Positions 1-5,893 of a stretch of DNA of 6,966 bases are shown in pieces. The DNA is taken from assembly GCA_046484975.1 (NCBI GenBank), contig JAWOHX010000019.1, forward strand, positions 1 through 6,966, written 5' to 3'. Within the stretch, counting starts at the first letter, position 1. Each line of letters starts with the position of its first letter. Both the position numbers and the translations under genes were made by a program. Source of the stretch: JAWOHX01 sp046484975. Its GTDB lineage: Bacteria; Bacillota; Clostridia; DUPQ01. The notes beneath the pieces are model-generated. The model did not search any database, was not told the origin of the DNA, and was given only the letters and a program-made list of their open reading frames with translations.

Positions 1-8
1 ATCAATAG

Positions 9-183
9 CCTGTGTGCATATTTTGCATTCTGGCCTGCGTGCAATTCTTTCTTTAAGGCCTTAATGCAATTGTTTCCTGTTGGCCTGCATGAAATTTTTG
101 CATTAAGGCTGCCAGCGTGCAAAAATTACCCTCCTAGTGCGTGCAATAATTGCCTGCCTCGTGAGTGCAAATTTTGCACGTGA
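9..183. repeat. Tandem array of about seven degenerate 25-base units
   Basis: The first four units run 9-33, 34-58, 59-83 and 84-108, each exactly 25 bases. They tend to begin CCTGCGTGCAATT and end TTAAGG or TTGG. Three more diverged units follow. The TGCA core (TGAA in unit four) falls at 15, 40, 65, 90, 118, 142 and 166, so the spacing is 25, 25, 25, 28, 24 and 24. Many units carry a second TGCA after a T-run, giving each a small internal palindrome; the last has the arms GTGCAAA (165-171) and TTTGCAC (173-179) around one base. The junction of units two and three forms the 12-base palindrome TTAAGGCCTTAA (53-64). There is no coding frame here. The array lies just downstream of the minus-strand hydrolase gene and may continue beyond the window edge. 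Its function is unknown; weak stem-loops acting as a transcript 3' end are possible. Confidence 0.7.
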
Positions 184-210
184 TTCATATCACTACTTAA
201 TTAACTACTA

Positions 211-570
211 TTAACTACTTTTAACGAGTGAGAGAAATCTTTTAATCCCTTTGATGACTTCATTGAATTCTTCATTGACGAAATAAGCATGTGTTGATAT
301 GTTCAGATACGATAAGGATATTAAATAGTCACCTAGTCCCCTTTTCAATATTTCTGCGCTTTTTGGGTTGACGGTTTCATCATGGATGGATTGAAATAGA
401 ATAACAGGTACCTTTACTTCATTCAATATCTTTTCCGTCTGGCAAGCAACGCGATTGACATCCAGCAATCGGGGAATCCATAAAGGCATTGTCCACCAAT
501 CGGATAAATCTACACTGAATGTTTCCCGATAGGTACGAATCATGGGATCATTGGCTTTTCCTGAACTCAA
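211..570 (-). CDS. Alpha/beta hydrolase (carboxylesterase-like), 3' fragment lacking its N-terminal half
   Basis: The 119 residues match the C-terminal half of a small carboxylesterase or monoacylglycerol-lipase type alpha/beta hydrolase, which would cleave carboxylic esters. The core strand VKVPVILFQ (52-60) leads into SIHDETVNP, where D64 is the likely acid of the triad. H94 in NISTHAYF is the likely catalytic histidine, and the C-terminal helix ends in FLSLVKSS. The nucleophile elbow (GxSxG) and the preceding strands are absent, so this piece alone cannot be an active enzyme; full proteins of this type are about 240 to 270 residues. The only start is a TTG at 570 with no evident ribosome binding site, and an in-frame stop lies just upstream at 574-576. 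Homology-like sequence therefore stops where the DNA changes character. G+C is about 37%, clearly lower than in the pyr genes. I read it as the 3' end of a gene truncated by a junction near 570, not a short complete gene. The exact substrate cannot be told. Confidence 0.7.
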   Translation of the reverse strand: MSSGKANDPMIRTYRETFSVDLSDWWTMPLWIPRLLDVNRVACQTEKILNEVKVPVILFQSIHDETVNPKSAEILKRGLGDYLISLSYLNISTHAYFVNEEFNEVIKGIKRFLSLVKSS

Positions 571-1778
571 ATATCAGGATTTATCCAAGCGGAGGAAGCC
601 GGCTGCTTGGCATGTTGCAGTTTGATTGCTTCGTCGTGGTGCTCAACGGGGAAAAAATCTATTCCGGCACCTTCCCGACTGGCCGGAACATGCCTTCCCA
701 GAACATGCGGCTCTACATCGGAGACATTTCGGACAGTGCCGTGAGGATAGGGACGGACAGTGGATATGCCCAGATCAGGGACGATGACAGACTTTATGAA
801 TTTTTAAGGGAACAAAACAAGCTGCAGCTCAATAATGTAGAGGAGCTCAACACCCGGATTGCTTATCTGGAAGGACAGATTGAAAGCCTTGTGAACCAGA
901 GGGAATCCATTTTTGCGGAGAACGAGTTTCTGAACCAGCGTATCAGGAGCCTGAACAATGAGAACAGTGCCTTTGGTGCAAAGGAATCATGGTATATGGA
1001 AAGGCTCAGATGGTACATGATGGAGGCCCAGGAGCCTGAGAATCTTTTCACATACTCCAACATCCTGATGACCTATGATTTCAAGGATGTGTCCACCATC
1101 ACAAAAGCTGCAAACGCATACAGGTCCATAGCAGGAAGCCGGGGGTATGAAAACGACAGAATGTTCCATATCTTTGAGACCTATTACCACAGCATGATTG
1201 CCAGGATCAACGGCAGGCATATGGATGAAGCAGCCGAGGATCTGGGTGTGATTGCCTCTCTAAACGGAATCCGCCTTATAGCCGACGACAGAATCATATA
1301 TGCGACTCCGGCCACGGGATATCTGAAAAGAGAATTCGGAAATTATTTGACAACGGCCACCAATGCTTATCTGGACCTGTTGGACAGCGAAGCCTTGTTA
1401 TTGGAAGACAAAGAAACGCATGCGTTAATCTTTGAAGGAACGCTACAAATCAGCCTGGAGCAGCTGTCGGAGCTCATCGCGGACCATGGGGAATACTTAA
1501 TGGACTATCCCTACAATTACCCTTACTACTATAAAGCCCGGAGAAGGGTTGAGAAACTCATGGACATTTACCTCGGGAAGGAACGCACGGACACTGTTTT
1601 TCTGTTCGGCATCAATGTCCTGAGCGATGAGGCGCAGGAAAGCTATACCGGATTCATCCAAAGCTACAGGCATCTTCCCTATGCAGAAATCGTGCAGGAA
1701 TATTATACGCTTCTGGAAAGCAAGGATTTCAGGAGGGATGAGGATGTCGAACGTTTCCTGAGGAATCTGAAGTATTGA
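519..1778 (+). CDS. Uncharacterised coiled-coil protein, N-terminus truncated
   Basis: I do not recognise this family. The frame as it stands has 419 codons, but roughly the first 19 are antisense to the hydrolase fragment, so the real protein begins upstream of a lost junction. The first ATG inside the native segment is at 612, but the purine-rich GGAGGA at 591-596 is too far away to support it. Residues 35-80 look like a beta-rich domain (FDCFVVVLNGEKIYSGTF, then LYIGDISDSAVRIG). Residues 88-150 form a strongly predicted coiled coil with repeated Leu, Ile, Glu, Asn and Gln. Residues 155-419 are mostly helical, with a tyrosine-rich stretch at 329-338 (DYPYNYPYYY). No membrane segment is visible; a signal peptide or lipobox could have been lost with the N-terminus. 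The gene ends 187 bases before pyrR and the pyr promoter starts just after its stop, so it is probably a separate unit. An envelope-associated role is only a guess. Confidence 0.6.
   Translation: MFPDRYESWDHWLFLNSNIRIYPSGGSRLLGMLQFDCFVVVLNGEKIYSGTFPTGRNMPSQNMRLYIGDISDSAVRIGTDSGYAQIRDDDRLYEFLREQNKLQLNNVEELNTRIAYLEGQIESLVNQRESIFAENEFLNQRIRSLNNENSAFGAKESWYMERLRWYMMEAQEPENLFTYSNILMTYDFKDVSTITKAANAYRSIAGSRGYENDRMFHIFETYYHSMIARINGRHMDEAAEDLGVIASLNGIRLIADDRIIYATPATGYLKREFGNYLTTATNAYLDLLDSEALLLEDKETHALIFEGTLQISLEQLSELIADHGEYLMDYPYNYPYYYKARRRVEKLMDIYLGKERTDTVFLFGINVLSDEAQESYTGFIQSYRHLPYAEIVQEYYTLLESKDFRRDEDVERFLRNLKY
564..580. other. Probable junction between two unrelated DNA pieces
   Basis: Two truncated genes on opposite strands meet here. 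The minus-strand hydrolase loses its 5' half, and its frame hits a stop at 574-576. The plus-strand coiled-coil gene only becomes protein-like from about codon 20 (position 576); its earlier codons are antisense to the hydrolase. Base composition rises from about 37% G+C on the left to about 50% on the right. No inverted repeat, target-site duplication or transposase is visible, so a mobile element is not supported. Confidence 0.6.
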
Positions 1779-1788
1779 AAATTAATTG

Positions 1789-1817
1789 TTGATTCGGATG
1801 TGTCCATATGGTAAGAT
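1789..1817 (+). promoter_or_regulatory. Predicted sigma-A promoter of the pyr operon
   Basis: A -35 box TTGATT (1789-1794) and a -10 box TAAGAT (1812-1817) are separated by 17 bases. TG at 1809-1810, one base before the -10, makes it an extended -10 promoter. Transcription would start near 1823-1825 and give a leader of about 140 nucleotides before pyrR, starting a few bases upstream of the PyrR-binding hairpin. This position, right after the upstream stop codon and before the attenuator, supports the call. It is a sequence-based prediction. Confidence 0.6.
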
Positions 1818-1830
1818 GAATCAAATGATT

Positions 1831-1859
1831 CCTTTAATTGGTCCAGAGAGGCTAAAAGG
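1831..1859 (+). promoter_or_regulatory. PyrR-binding loop / anti-antiterminator of the pyr leader
   Basis: The segment GGTCCAGAGAGGCT (1840-1853) matches the conserved PyrR-binding RNA motif (ARUCCNGNGAGGYU) known from Bacillus pyr leaders. It sits in a hairpin whose lower stem is CCTTT (1831-1835) pairing with AAAGG (1855-1859). In the known mechanism, PyrR bound to UMP or UTP stabilises this hairpin. That blocks the competing antiterminator, which needs bases from 1857 on, and lets the terminator form. When pyrimidines are scarce PyrR lets go and the operon is read through. The pyrR gene immediately downstream makes this an autoregulatory circuit. Confidence 0.88.
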
Positions 1860-1895
1860 AAGAAAAAAAAGCTGTTCTCAACAGATTTTCTTCCT
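1857..1895 (+). promoter_or_regulatory. Antiterminator hairpin of the pyr attenuator
   Basis: AGGAAGAAAA (1857-1866) is perfectly complementary to TTTTCTTCCT (1886-1895). Inside the loop, CTGTT (1872-1876) pairs with AACAG (1880-1884) around CTC. The 5' arm overlaps the end of the PyrR-binding hairpin by three bases (1857-1859), and the 3' arm takes three of the five bases of the 5' terminator stem (1893-1895). The hairpin is therefore mutually exclusive with both neighbours, as expected of the middle element in a three-state PyrR attenuator. Confidence 0.7.
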
Positions 1896-1919
1896 GCTAG
1901 AATGCAGGTTTTTCTTTCT
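1893..1919 (+). terminator. Attenuator (intrinsic) terminator in the pyr leader
   Basis: CCTGC (1893-1897) pairs with GCAGG (1904-1908) around a six-base loop, followed at once by the T-rich run TTTTTCTTTCT (1909-1919). The stem is only five base pairs, short for a strong terminator, but it stands exactly where the regulated terminator of a PyrR leader belongs, 47 bases before the pyrR start. Forming the upstream antiterminator removes three of its five pairs. Confidence 0.68.
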
Positions 1920-1963
1920 AAAACACTCCCTTTGGATGATTGACGGATGAAGGAGGTGTTTTT
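1920..1963 (+). promoter_or_regulatory. pyrR ribosome binding site inside a possible sequestering hairpin
   Basis: The strong Shine-Dalgarno sequence AAGGAGGTG (1950-1958) precedes the pyrR ATG at 1966 and fixes that start over the ATG at 1981. The same bases can pair upstream: AAAACAC (1920-1926) with GTGTTTT (1956-1962), then TCC (1927-1929) with GGA (1952-1954) past a bulged G at 1955. The whole ribosome binding site would be buried in this stem. This suggests a possible translational control in addition to attenuation, but no function is shown. Confidence 0.5.
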
Positions 1964-1965
1964 AT

Positions 1966-2499
1966 ATGGGTTCCGAACTGATGGATAAAAACTCCATGAT
2001 GCGCGCCCTGACCAGAATCAGCCATGAGATCATAGAGAAGAACAAGGGGGTTGATAACCTTGCGCTCATCGGCATCCAGAGAAGAGGCGTACCGCTTGCA
2101 GGCATCATTGCGGACAACATCCATAATGTGGAAGGCAAAAGGCCTCCGGTTGGCATTTTGGACATCACCTTTTACAGGGATGACTTAAGCCTTCTGAATG
2201 AGCATCCGGTGGTCAACAGCACAAGCATTGATTTTGTGGTCAACGACATGAACATTGTCCTCGTGGATGATGTCCTCTATACGGGAAGGACCGTCCGGGC
2301 GGCCATTGATGCGGTGATGGACGGGGGCAGGCCCGCCACCATCCAACTGGCCATCCTCATAGACCGGGGTCATCGGGAGCTTCCCATCCGGGCTGATTAT
2401 GTTGGGAAAAACGTGCCTACCTCCAGGAATGAGTTCATCGAGGTCAAGCTGGAACCCTTCGATGACATCTGGGGCGTTTTCCTGAGCAAGGCAAGGTGA
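1966..2499 (+). CDS. pyrR: PyrR bifunctional pyr operon attenuator / uracil phosphoribosyltransferase
   Basis: PyrR is a cytosolic RNA-binding regulator. With bound UMP or UTP it binds pyr leader RNA and promotes termination; it also has uracil phosphoribosyltransferase activity (uracil plus PRPP to UMP). The 177-residue length is typical (B. subtilis PyrR is about 180). The PRPP-binding loop of type I phosphoribosyltransferases is clear at 98-109 (VLVDDVLYTGRT). Other family segments are IGIQRRGVPLA (35-45), DITFYRDDL (66-74), LAILIDRGHRELPI (128-141) and the C-terminal VGKNVPTSRNEFIEV (146-160). The start at 1966 is supported by AAGGAGGTG eight bases upstream. The matching PyrR-binding loop lies in its own leader at 1831-1859. 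The gene is first in the operon and pyrB starts four bases after its stop, so the two are surely co-transcribed. It appears intact, with all key motifs present. Confidence 0.96.
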   Translation: MGSELMDKNSMMRALTRISHEIIEKNKGVDNLALIGIQRRGVPLAGIIADNIHNVEGKRPPVGILDITFYRDDLSLLNEHPVVNSTSIDFVVNDMNIVLVDDVLYTGRTVRAAIDAVMDGGRPATIQLAILIDRGHRELPIRADYVGKNVPTSRNEFIEVKLEPFDDIWGVFLSKAR

Positions 2500-2503
2500 A
2501 AAG

Positions 2504-3424
2504 ATGAAATACGGAAAAGATATGCTGGGACTGAAGGAGCTTTCCAGGGAACAGATCACGCACATCCTGGATACTGCTGAAAAGATGAAAGTGCTTGCCT
2601 TGTCATCCAATAAGAGATCATCATATATCCAGGGGAAAACCATTGTCACCCTGTTCTATGAGAACAGTACAAGAACAAGGATGTCCTTTGAACTGGCCGC
2701 CAAATATATGGGAGGCAACATCGCAAGCATCACCGCCTCCAGCAGCAGCACCTCAAAGGGAGAAGTCCTCATCGATACAGGAAAAACCCTGGACATGATG
2801 GGTACGGATGTGGTGATCATCCGCCACCCCCGTTCAGGAGCCCCCGCTCTTCTGGGAAAGAACATCAATGCCAGTGTCATCAACGCCGGGGACGGAATGA
2901 ACGAGCATCCCACCCAGGCCTTGCTCGACATTTTCACCATGCGGGAAAAAATGGGCTGGGTGGAAGGCCTCAAGGTGGCAATTGTGGGGGACATTTTGCA
3001 CAGCAGGGTGGCAAGGAGCAACATATACGGCCTGACAACCATGGGGGCCAGGGTGGCTCTGGCCGGACCCAGGACATTGATCCCCCCGGGCATCGAGAAG
3101 ACTGGCGTGGAGATCCATAGCTTCCCGCAGGATGCCATCAGGGATGCCGATGTGGTCATGGGCCTGCGAATCCAGAAGGAAAGGCAGGGGGATGCATTTT
3201 TCCCGACGGTGGACGAATACCATCAATTCTTCGGCATCAACGACAGCGTGATGGCCACATCAAAAAAACAAATGCTGGTCATGCACCCCGGACCTGTCAA
3301 CCGGGGGATTGAGATGTCCAGTTCCGTCATCGACGGGAGCAACAGCATGATCAACATGCAGGTTCTCAACGGGGTCGCTGTCAGAATGGCCCTGCTGTAC
3401 CTGCTGACCAGGAGGGAAATATGA
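2504..3424 (+). CDS. pyrB: Aspartate carbamoyltransferase catalytic subunit
   Basis: This enzyme joins carbamoyl phosphate and L-aspartate to give N-carbamoyl-L-aspartate and phosphate, the committed step of pyrimidine synthesis. At 306 residues it has full length. The carbamoyl-phosphate signature FYENSTRTRMSFE (51-63) contains the STRTR phosphate site. The mobile 80s loop is seen as SSSSTSKGE (79-87) with K85. Further active-site segments are HPTQALLDI (135-143), the Rossmann-like VAIVGDILHSRVARSN (158-173), VMGLRIQKER (218-227) and HPGPVNRG (261-268), which binds aspartate. No pyrI regulatory-chain gene follows, so it is probably an unregulated catalytic trimer controlled by PyrR at the RNA level. 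The ATG lies four bases after the pyrR stop, with a purine-rich AAGGTGA overlapping that stop. The end overlaps pyrC by four bases (ATGA), which suggests translational coupling. It appears intact. Confidence 0.97.
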   Translation: MKYGKDMLGLKELSREQITHILDTAEKMKVLALSSNKRSSYIQGKTIVTLFYENSTRTRMSFELAAKYMGGNIASITASSSSTSKGEVLIDTGKTLDMMGTDVVIIRHPRSGAPALLGKNINASVINAGDGMNEHPTQALLDIFTMREKMGWVEGLKVAIVGDILHSRVARSNIYGLTTMGARVALAGPRTLIPPGIEKTGVEIHSFPQDAIRDADVVMGLRIQKERQGDAFFPTVDEYHQFFGINDSVMATSKKQMLVMHPGPVNRGIEMSSSVIDGSNSMINMQVLNGVAVRMALLYLLTRREI

Positions 3425-4710
3425 GGCTGCTGATTAAAAACGGAACCCTGGTGGATCCCCGGGGCAAGCACTCAGGCGTCGGGGACATCCTGTTGGAAGA
3501 AGGCAGGATCCTCCGGATTGGCAAGGACATAGGGGAGCAGGACTGCAAGGTGATCGATGCGGCGAACCTCCATGTCTTTCCGGGCTTCGTCGATATGCAC
3601 TGCCACCTGAGGGATCCGGGATATGAATACAAAGAGGATATTGAGAGCGGAACCAGGAGCGCGGCAGCGGGAGGGTTTACCTCTGTATGCTGCATGCCCA
3701 ACACCAACCCGGTGACGGACAATGACAGCGTGGTCCGATATATCGTCGAAAAGGCAAAGGCGCGGGCAATCGTAAAGGTTCATCCCATTGGTGCCGTTAC
3801 GAGGAACCAGGAGGGGAATGTTCTGGCGGAAATGGGAAAAATGCAACAGGCGGGAATCGTGGCCGTCTCTGATGATGGAAAGCCGGTGAGAAACGCATCT
3901 GTCATGAAGAAAGCCATGGAATATGCATCCATGTTCGGGCTGAGGGTGATTTCCCATTGCGAGGATGCCTCTCTCTCCGCGGACGGGGTGATGAACGAAG
4001 GCTATGCTTCCACCCGGATGGGACTCAAGGGAATCCCTTCAATTGCAGAGGATGTCATGGTGGCCCGGGATGTGATGATATCCGGATATACGGGAATTCC
4101 TGTTCACATCGCCCATGTGAGCACCGCCGGCGCGGTGGAGACCATACGGATTGCCAAAGCGGCAGGCATCCGCGTGACATCAGAGACCTGTCCCCACTAT
4201 TTCACCCTGACACAAGAAATGTGCATGAATTTCAATACCCTGGCCAAGGTCAATCCTCCGCTGCGCCAGGAAAAAGACATGGCGGCTGTCATTGCAGGCC
4301 TGAAAGACGGTACAATCGATGCCATTGCCACCGATCATGCACCCCATCATCCGGACGAGAAGAACCTGGAATTCGATGACGCCAGCAACGGGATGGTTGG
4401 TTTCGAGACCGCCTTTGCCCTGGCGTACACCTTCCTTGTGGAGAAAGGGCATATGAACCTGGAGCAACTGGCCGGGAAAATGAGCGGGAATCCGGCTGAC
4501 ATCCTGGGGACGGGGGAAGGGGTTCTTGACGAGGGACAAGCGGCGGATCTTTGCATCGCGGATCTTAACCGGGAATACACGGTGGAACCGGCACGGTTCC
4601 TCTCCAAGAGCAAGAACTCGCCATTTGAAGGATTCAAGTTGAAGGGAATCATCCGTTTCACCCTGGTGGACGGCGTAGTCGTATATGAAGGAGAACACCA
4701 TGTTCGCTGA
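3421..4710 (+). CDS. pyrC: Dihydroorotase, class I (zinc metalloenzyme)
   Basis: Dihydroorotase closes N-carbamoyl-L-aspartate to (S)-dihydroorotate in the cytosol. The 429-residue length and motif order fit the class I amidohydrolase type found in Gram-positive bacteria. The metal site is complete: H60 and H62 in VDMHCHLRDPG, D151/D152 in VAVSDDGKP, H179 in VISHCED, H232 in VHIAHVS and D305 in ATDHAPHH. These are shifted by one residue from the ligands I recall for Bacillus anthracis PyrC. R64, N94 (MPNTNP) and N278 (VNPPLR) are likely substrate contacts. An N-terminal beta domain (1-55) and the C-terminal GQAADLCIADL and VVYEGE segments complete the composite fold. The ATG overlaps the pyrB stop as ATGA, with AGGAGGG a few bases upstream. 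The 3' end overlaps pyrF by 11 bases. No lost catalytic residue or frameshift is seen. Confidence 0.97.
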   Translation: MRLLIKNGTLVDPRGKHSGVGDILLEEGRILRIGKDIGEQDCKVIDAANLHVFPGFVDMHCHLRDPGYEYKEDIESGTRSAAAGGFTSVCCMPNTNPVTDNDSVVRYIVEKAKARAIVKVHPIGAVTRNQEGNVLAEMGKMQQAGIVAVSDDGKPVRNASVMKKAMEYASMFGLRVISHCEDASLSADGVMNEGYASTRMGLKGIPSIAEDVMVARDVMISGYTGIPVHIAHVSTAGAVETIRIAKAAGIRVTSETCPHYFTLTQEMCMNFNTLAKVNPPLRQEKDMAAVIAGLKDGTIDAIATDHAPHHPDEKNLEFDDASNGMVGFETAFALAYTFLVEKGHMNLEQLAGKMSGNPADILGTGEGVLDEGQAADLCIADLNREYTVEPARFLSKSKNSPFEGFKLKGIIRFTLVDGVVVYEGEHHVR

Positions 4711-5584
4711 CACGCTAATCAAAAGAATTGAGGCCATGGGGAACCCCACCGCTGTAGGTCTTGACCCCGACCTGTCCTTCCTTCCCGCGGAATTGCTCGG
4801 GAGGCACTCGGCACCTTCCAGGGCAGTGTTCGCATACAACAAGGAAATCATCGACCATATCTATGACATGGTTCCGGTGGTGAAATGCCAGTCCGCTTAC
4901 TACGAGGCCCTTGGCCCCGAGGGAGCGTTCTGCCTGAAGGACACCATGGATTATGCCGGGAACAAGGGATTGATCGTCATTCTCGACGGTAAAAGGAATG
5001 ACATTTCCTCCACTGCAAAGGCCTATGCACGGGCTTATCTGGACAATGGGGGATACCGGTGCGATGCCCTCACCGTCAATCCCTACCTGGGATATGACGG
5101 GATCCAGCCCTTCCTGGAGAAGTGTGTGGAGAAGGACAAGGGGATATTCATTCTGGTGAAGACCAGCAACCCCTCATCATCGGACCTGCAGGATGTCATT
5201 CTGCAATCCGGAAAACCCCTGTATGAGCATGTGGCTGTACTTGTCAATACATGGTCGTCCAGGCACAAAGGCACATTTGGGTACGGTTCTGCGGGGGCGG
5301 TGGTGGGAGCCACATATCCCGTTGTGCTCAAGGAATTGAGGGGCCTGATGAAAAACACATTTTTTCTGGTCCCGGGATATGGTTCACAGGGCGCAGGCGC
5401 GGAGGATGTCATGCATGCGTTTGATGAAAATGGAAGGGGGGCGCTGGTCAATGCTTCCAGAAGCATTCTATGCGCCTGGGAAAAATACGGGATGAAGCAC
5501 ATGGAATTTCCCCTTGCAGCCAGGAAAGAGGCCCAAAGGATGAAGGATGACTTGGAAAAAATGTTGGAATACAGGAGAAGATGA
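4700..5584 (+). CDS. pyrF: Orotidine 5'-phosphate decarboxylase (long PyrF subfamily)
   Basis: OMP decarboxylase converts orotidine 5'-phosphate to UMP and CO2, the last step of the pathway. I chose the ATG at 4700 (294 residues) because GAAGGAG (4687-4693) sits six bases upstream; an in-frame ATG at 4685 would add five residues but overlaps that ribosome binding site. Counted from 4700, the catalytic DGKRND motif is at 96-101 (Asp, Lys and Asp charge network), with the partner lysine in VVKCQSAYYE at about 62. FGYGSAGAVVGAT (193-205) and FLVPGYGSQG (222-231) form the substrate and phosphate-binding loops of the TIM barrel. The length and VVGAT motif mark the longer, second PyrF subfamily (about 270 to 310 residues) rather than the 230-residue E. 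coli type. It overlaps pyrC by 11 bases, and carA starts directly after its stop. It appears intact. Confidence 0.95.
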   Translation: MFADTLIKRIEAMGNPTAVGLDPDLSFLPAELLGRHSAPSRAVFAYNKEIIDHIYDMVPVVKCQSAYYEALGPEGAFCLKDTMDYAGNKGLIVILDGKRNDISSTAKAYARAYLDNGGYRCDALTVNPYLGYDGIQPFLEKCVEKDKGIFILVKTSNPSSSDLQDVILQSGKPLYEHVAVLVNTWSSRHKGTFGYGSAGAVVGATYPVVLKELRGLMKNTFFLVPGYGSQGAGAEDVMHAFDENGRGALVNASRSILCAWEKYGMKHMEFPLAARKEAQRMKDDLEKMLEYRRR

Positions 5585-5890
5585 ATGGATATGATGCTGG
5601 TTTTGGAAGACGGGTCGGTTTTCAGGGGAAAGGGATTCGGCCATGTACGGGAGGCCGTGGGGGAAATTGTTTTCAACACAGGCATGACCGGATATCAGGA
5701 AACCATGACTGATTCTTCATACTACGGACAGATTGTTCTTATGACCTATCCCTTGATCGGGAATTACGGCATCAATGAGTCGGATTATGAAAGCAGAAGC
5801 ATCAAGGTTGCAGGGCTTGTTGCAAGGGAATTCTGTAAAATACCCAGCAACTTCAGGAGTGAGACAACACTGGATGAATACATGAGCAGC
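5585..5890 (+). CDS. carA: Carbamoyl-phosphate synthase small subunit, N-terminal fragment
   Basis: CarA is the glutaminase subunit that supplies ammonia to CarB for carbamoyl phosphate synthesis. Only the N-terminal small-subunit domain is here: LVLEDGSVFRGKGFG (5-19), GEIVFNTGMTGYQE (26-39), TDSSYYGQIVLMTYPLIGN (42-60), and the hinge VAGLVAREF then SNFRSETTLDEYM to residue 100. The normal protein is about 360 residues; the glutamine amidotransferase domain with its Cys-His-Glu triad is missing. The ATG at 5585 follows the pyrF stop directly and has AGGAG (5573-5577) seven bases upstream, so it is the expected next operon gene. After about residue 102 the frame stays open but turns into MutS sequence. 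Four of its five arginine codons are AGG or AGA, as in the other pyr genes, while the following part uses CGN. I read it as a genuine carA start cut by a junction. Confidence 0.9.
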
Positions 5891-5893
5891 CTG
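5882..5893. other. Probable junction: carA start joined in frame to mutS interior
   Basis: Residues up to TLDEYM (ending at 5884) align with the CarA N-terminal domain. Residues from LELTETIR (from 5891) align with MutS domain III, and the two to three codons between could belong to either. G+C rises from about 50% to about 60%. Before the junction four of five carA arginine codons are AGG or AGA; after it 30 of 31 are CGN. No repeat, recombinase or linker is seen. A short stretch shared by both genes (such as AGCCTG, Ser-Leu) could have mediated the join. Confidence 0.75.

Noticed and set aside
9..183. CRISPR array
   Set aside because: The units follow each other directly with no unique spacers, are degenerate, and no cas gene is present.
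564..580. Insertion-sequence or transposon boundary
   Set aside because: No terminal inverted repeats, target duplication or transposase fragment are visible at either junction.
1779..1965. tRNA or other structured RNA gene before pyrR
   Set aside because: The stem-loops are fully explained by the PyrR attenuator; no tRNA-like cloverleaf or conserved T-loop sequence is present.
2185..3226. Several minus-strand frames opposite pyrR and pyrB
   Set aside because: All lie antisense to conserved coding sequence, lack ribosome binding sites and have no plausible domains.
3957..4379. 140-codon plus-strand frame inside pyrC
   Set aside because: It is an out-of-frame shadow of pyrC with a low-complexity, Cys/His/Arg/Gly-rich translation and no family resemblance.
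4180..4851. 223-codon minus-strand open frame across the pyrC/pyrF boundary
   Set aside because: It is antisense to two intact, motif-complete enzymes, has no recognisable domain and owes its length to G+C-rich codon structure.
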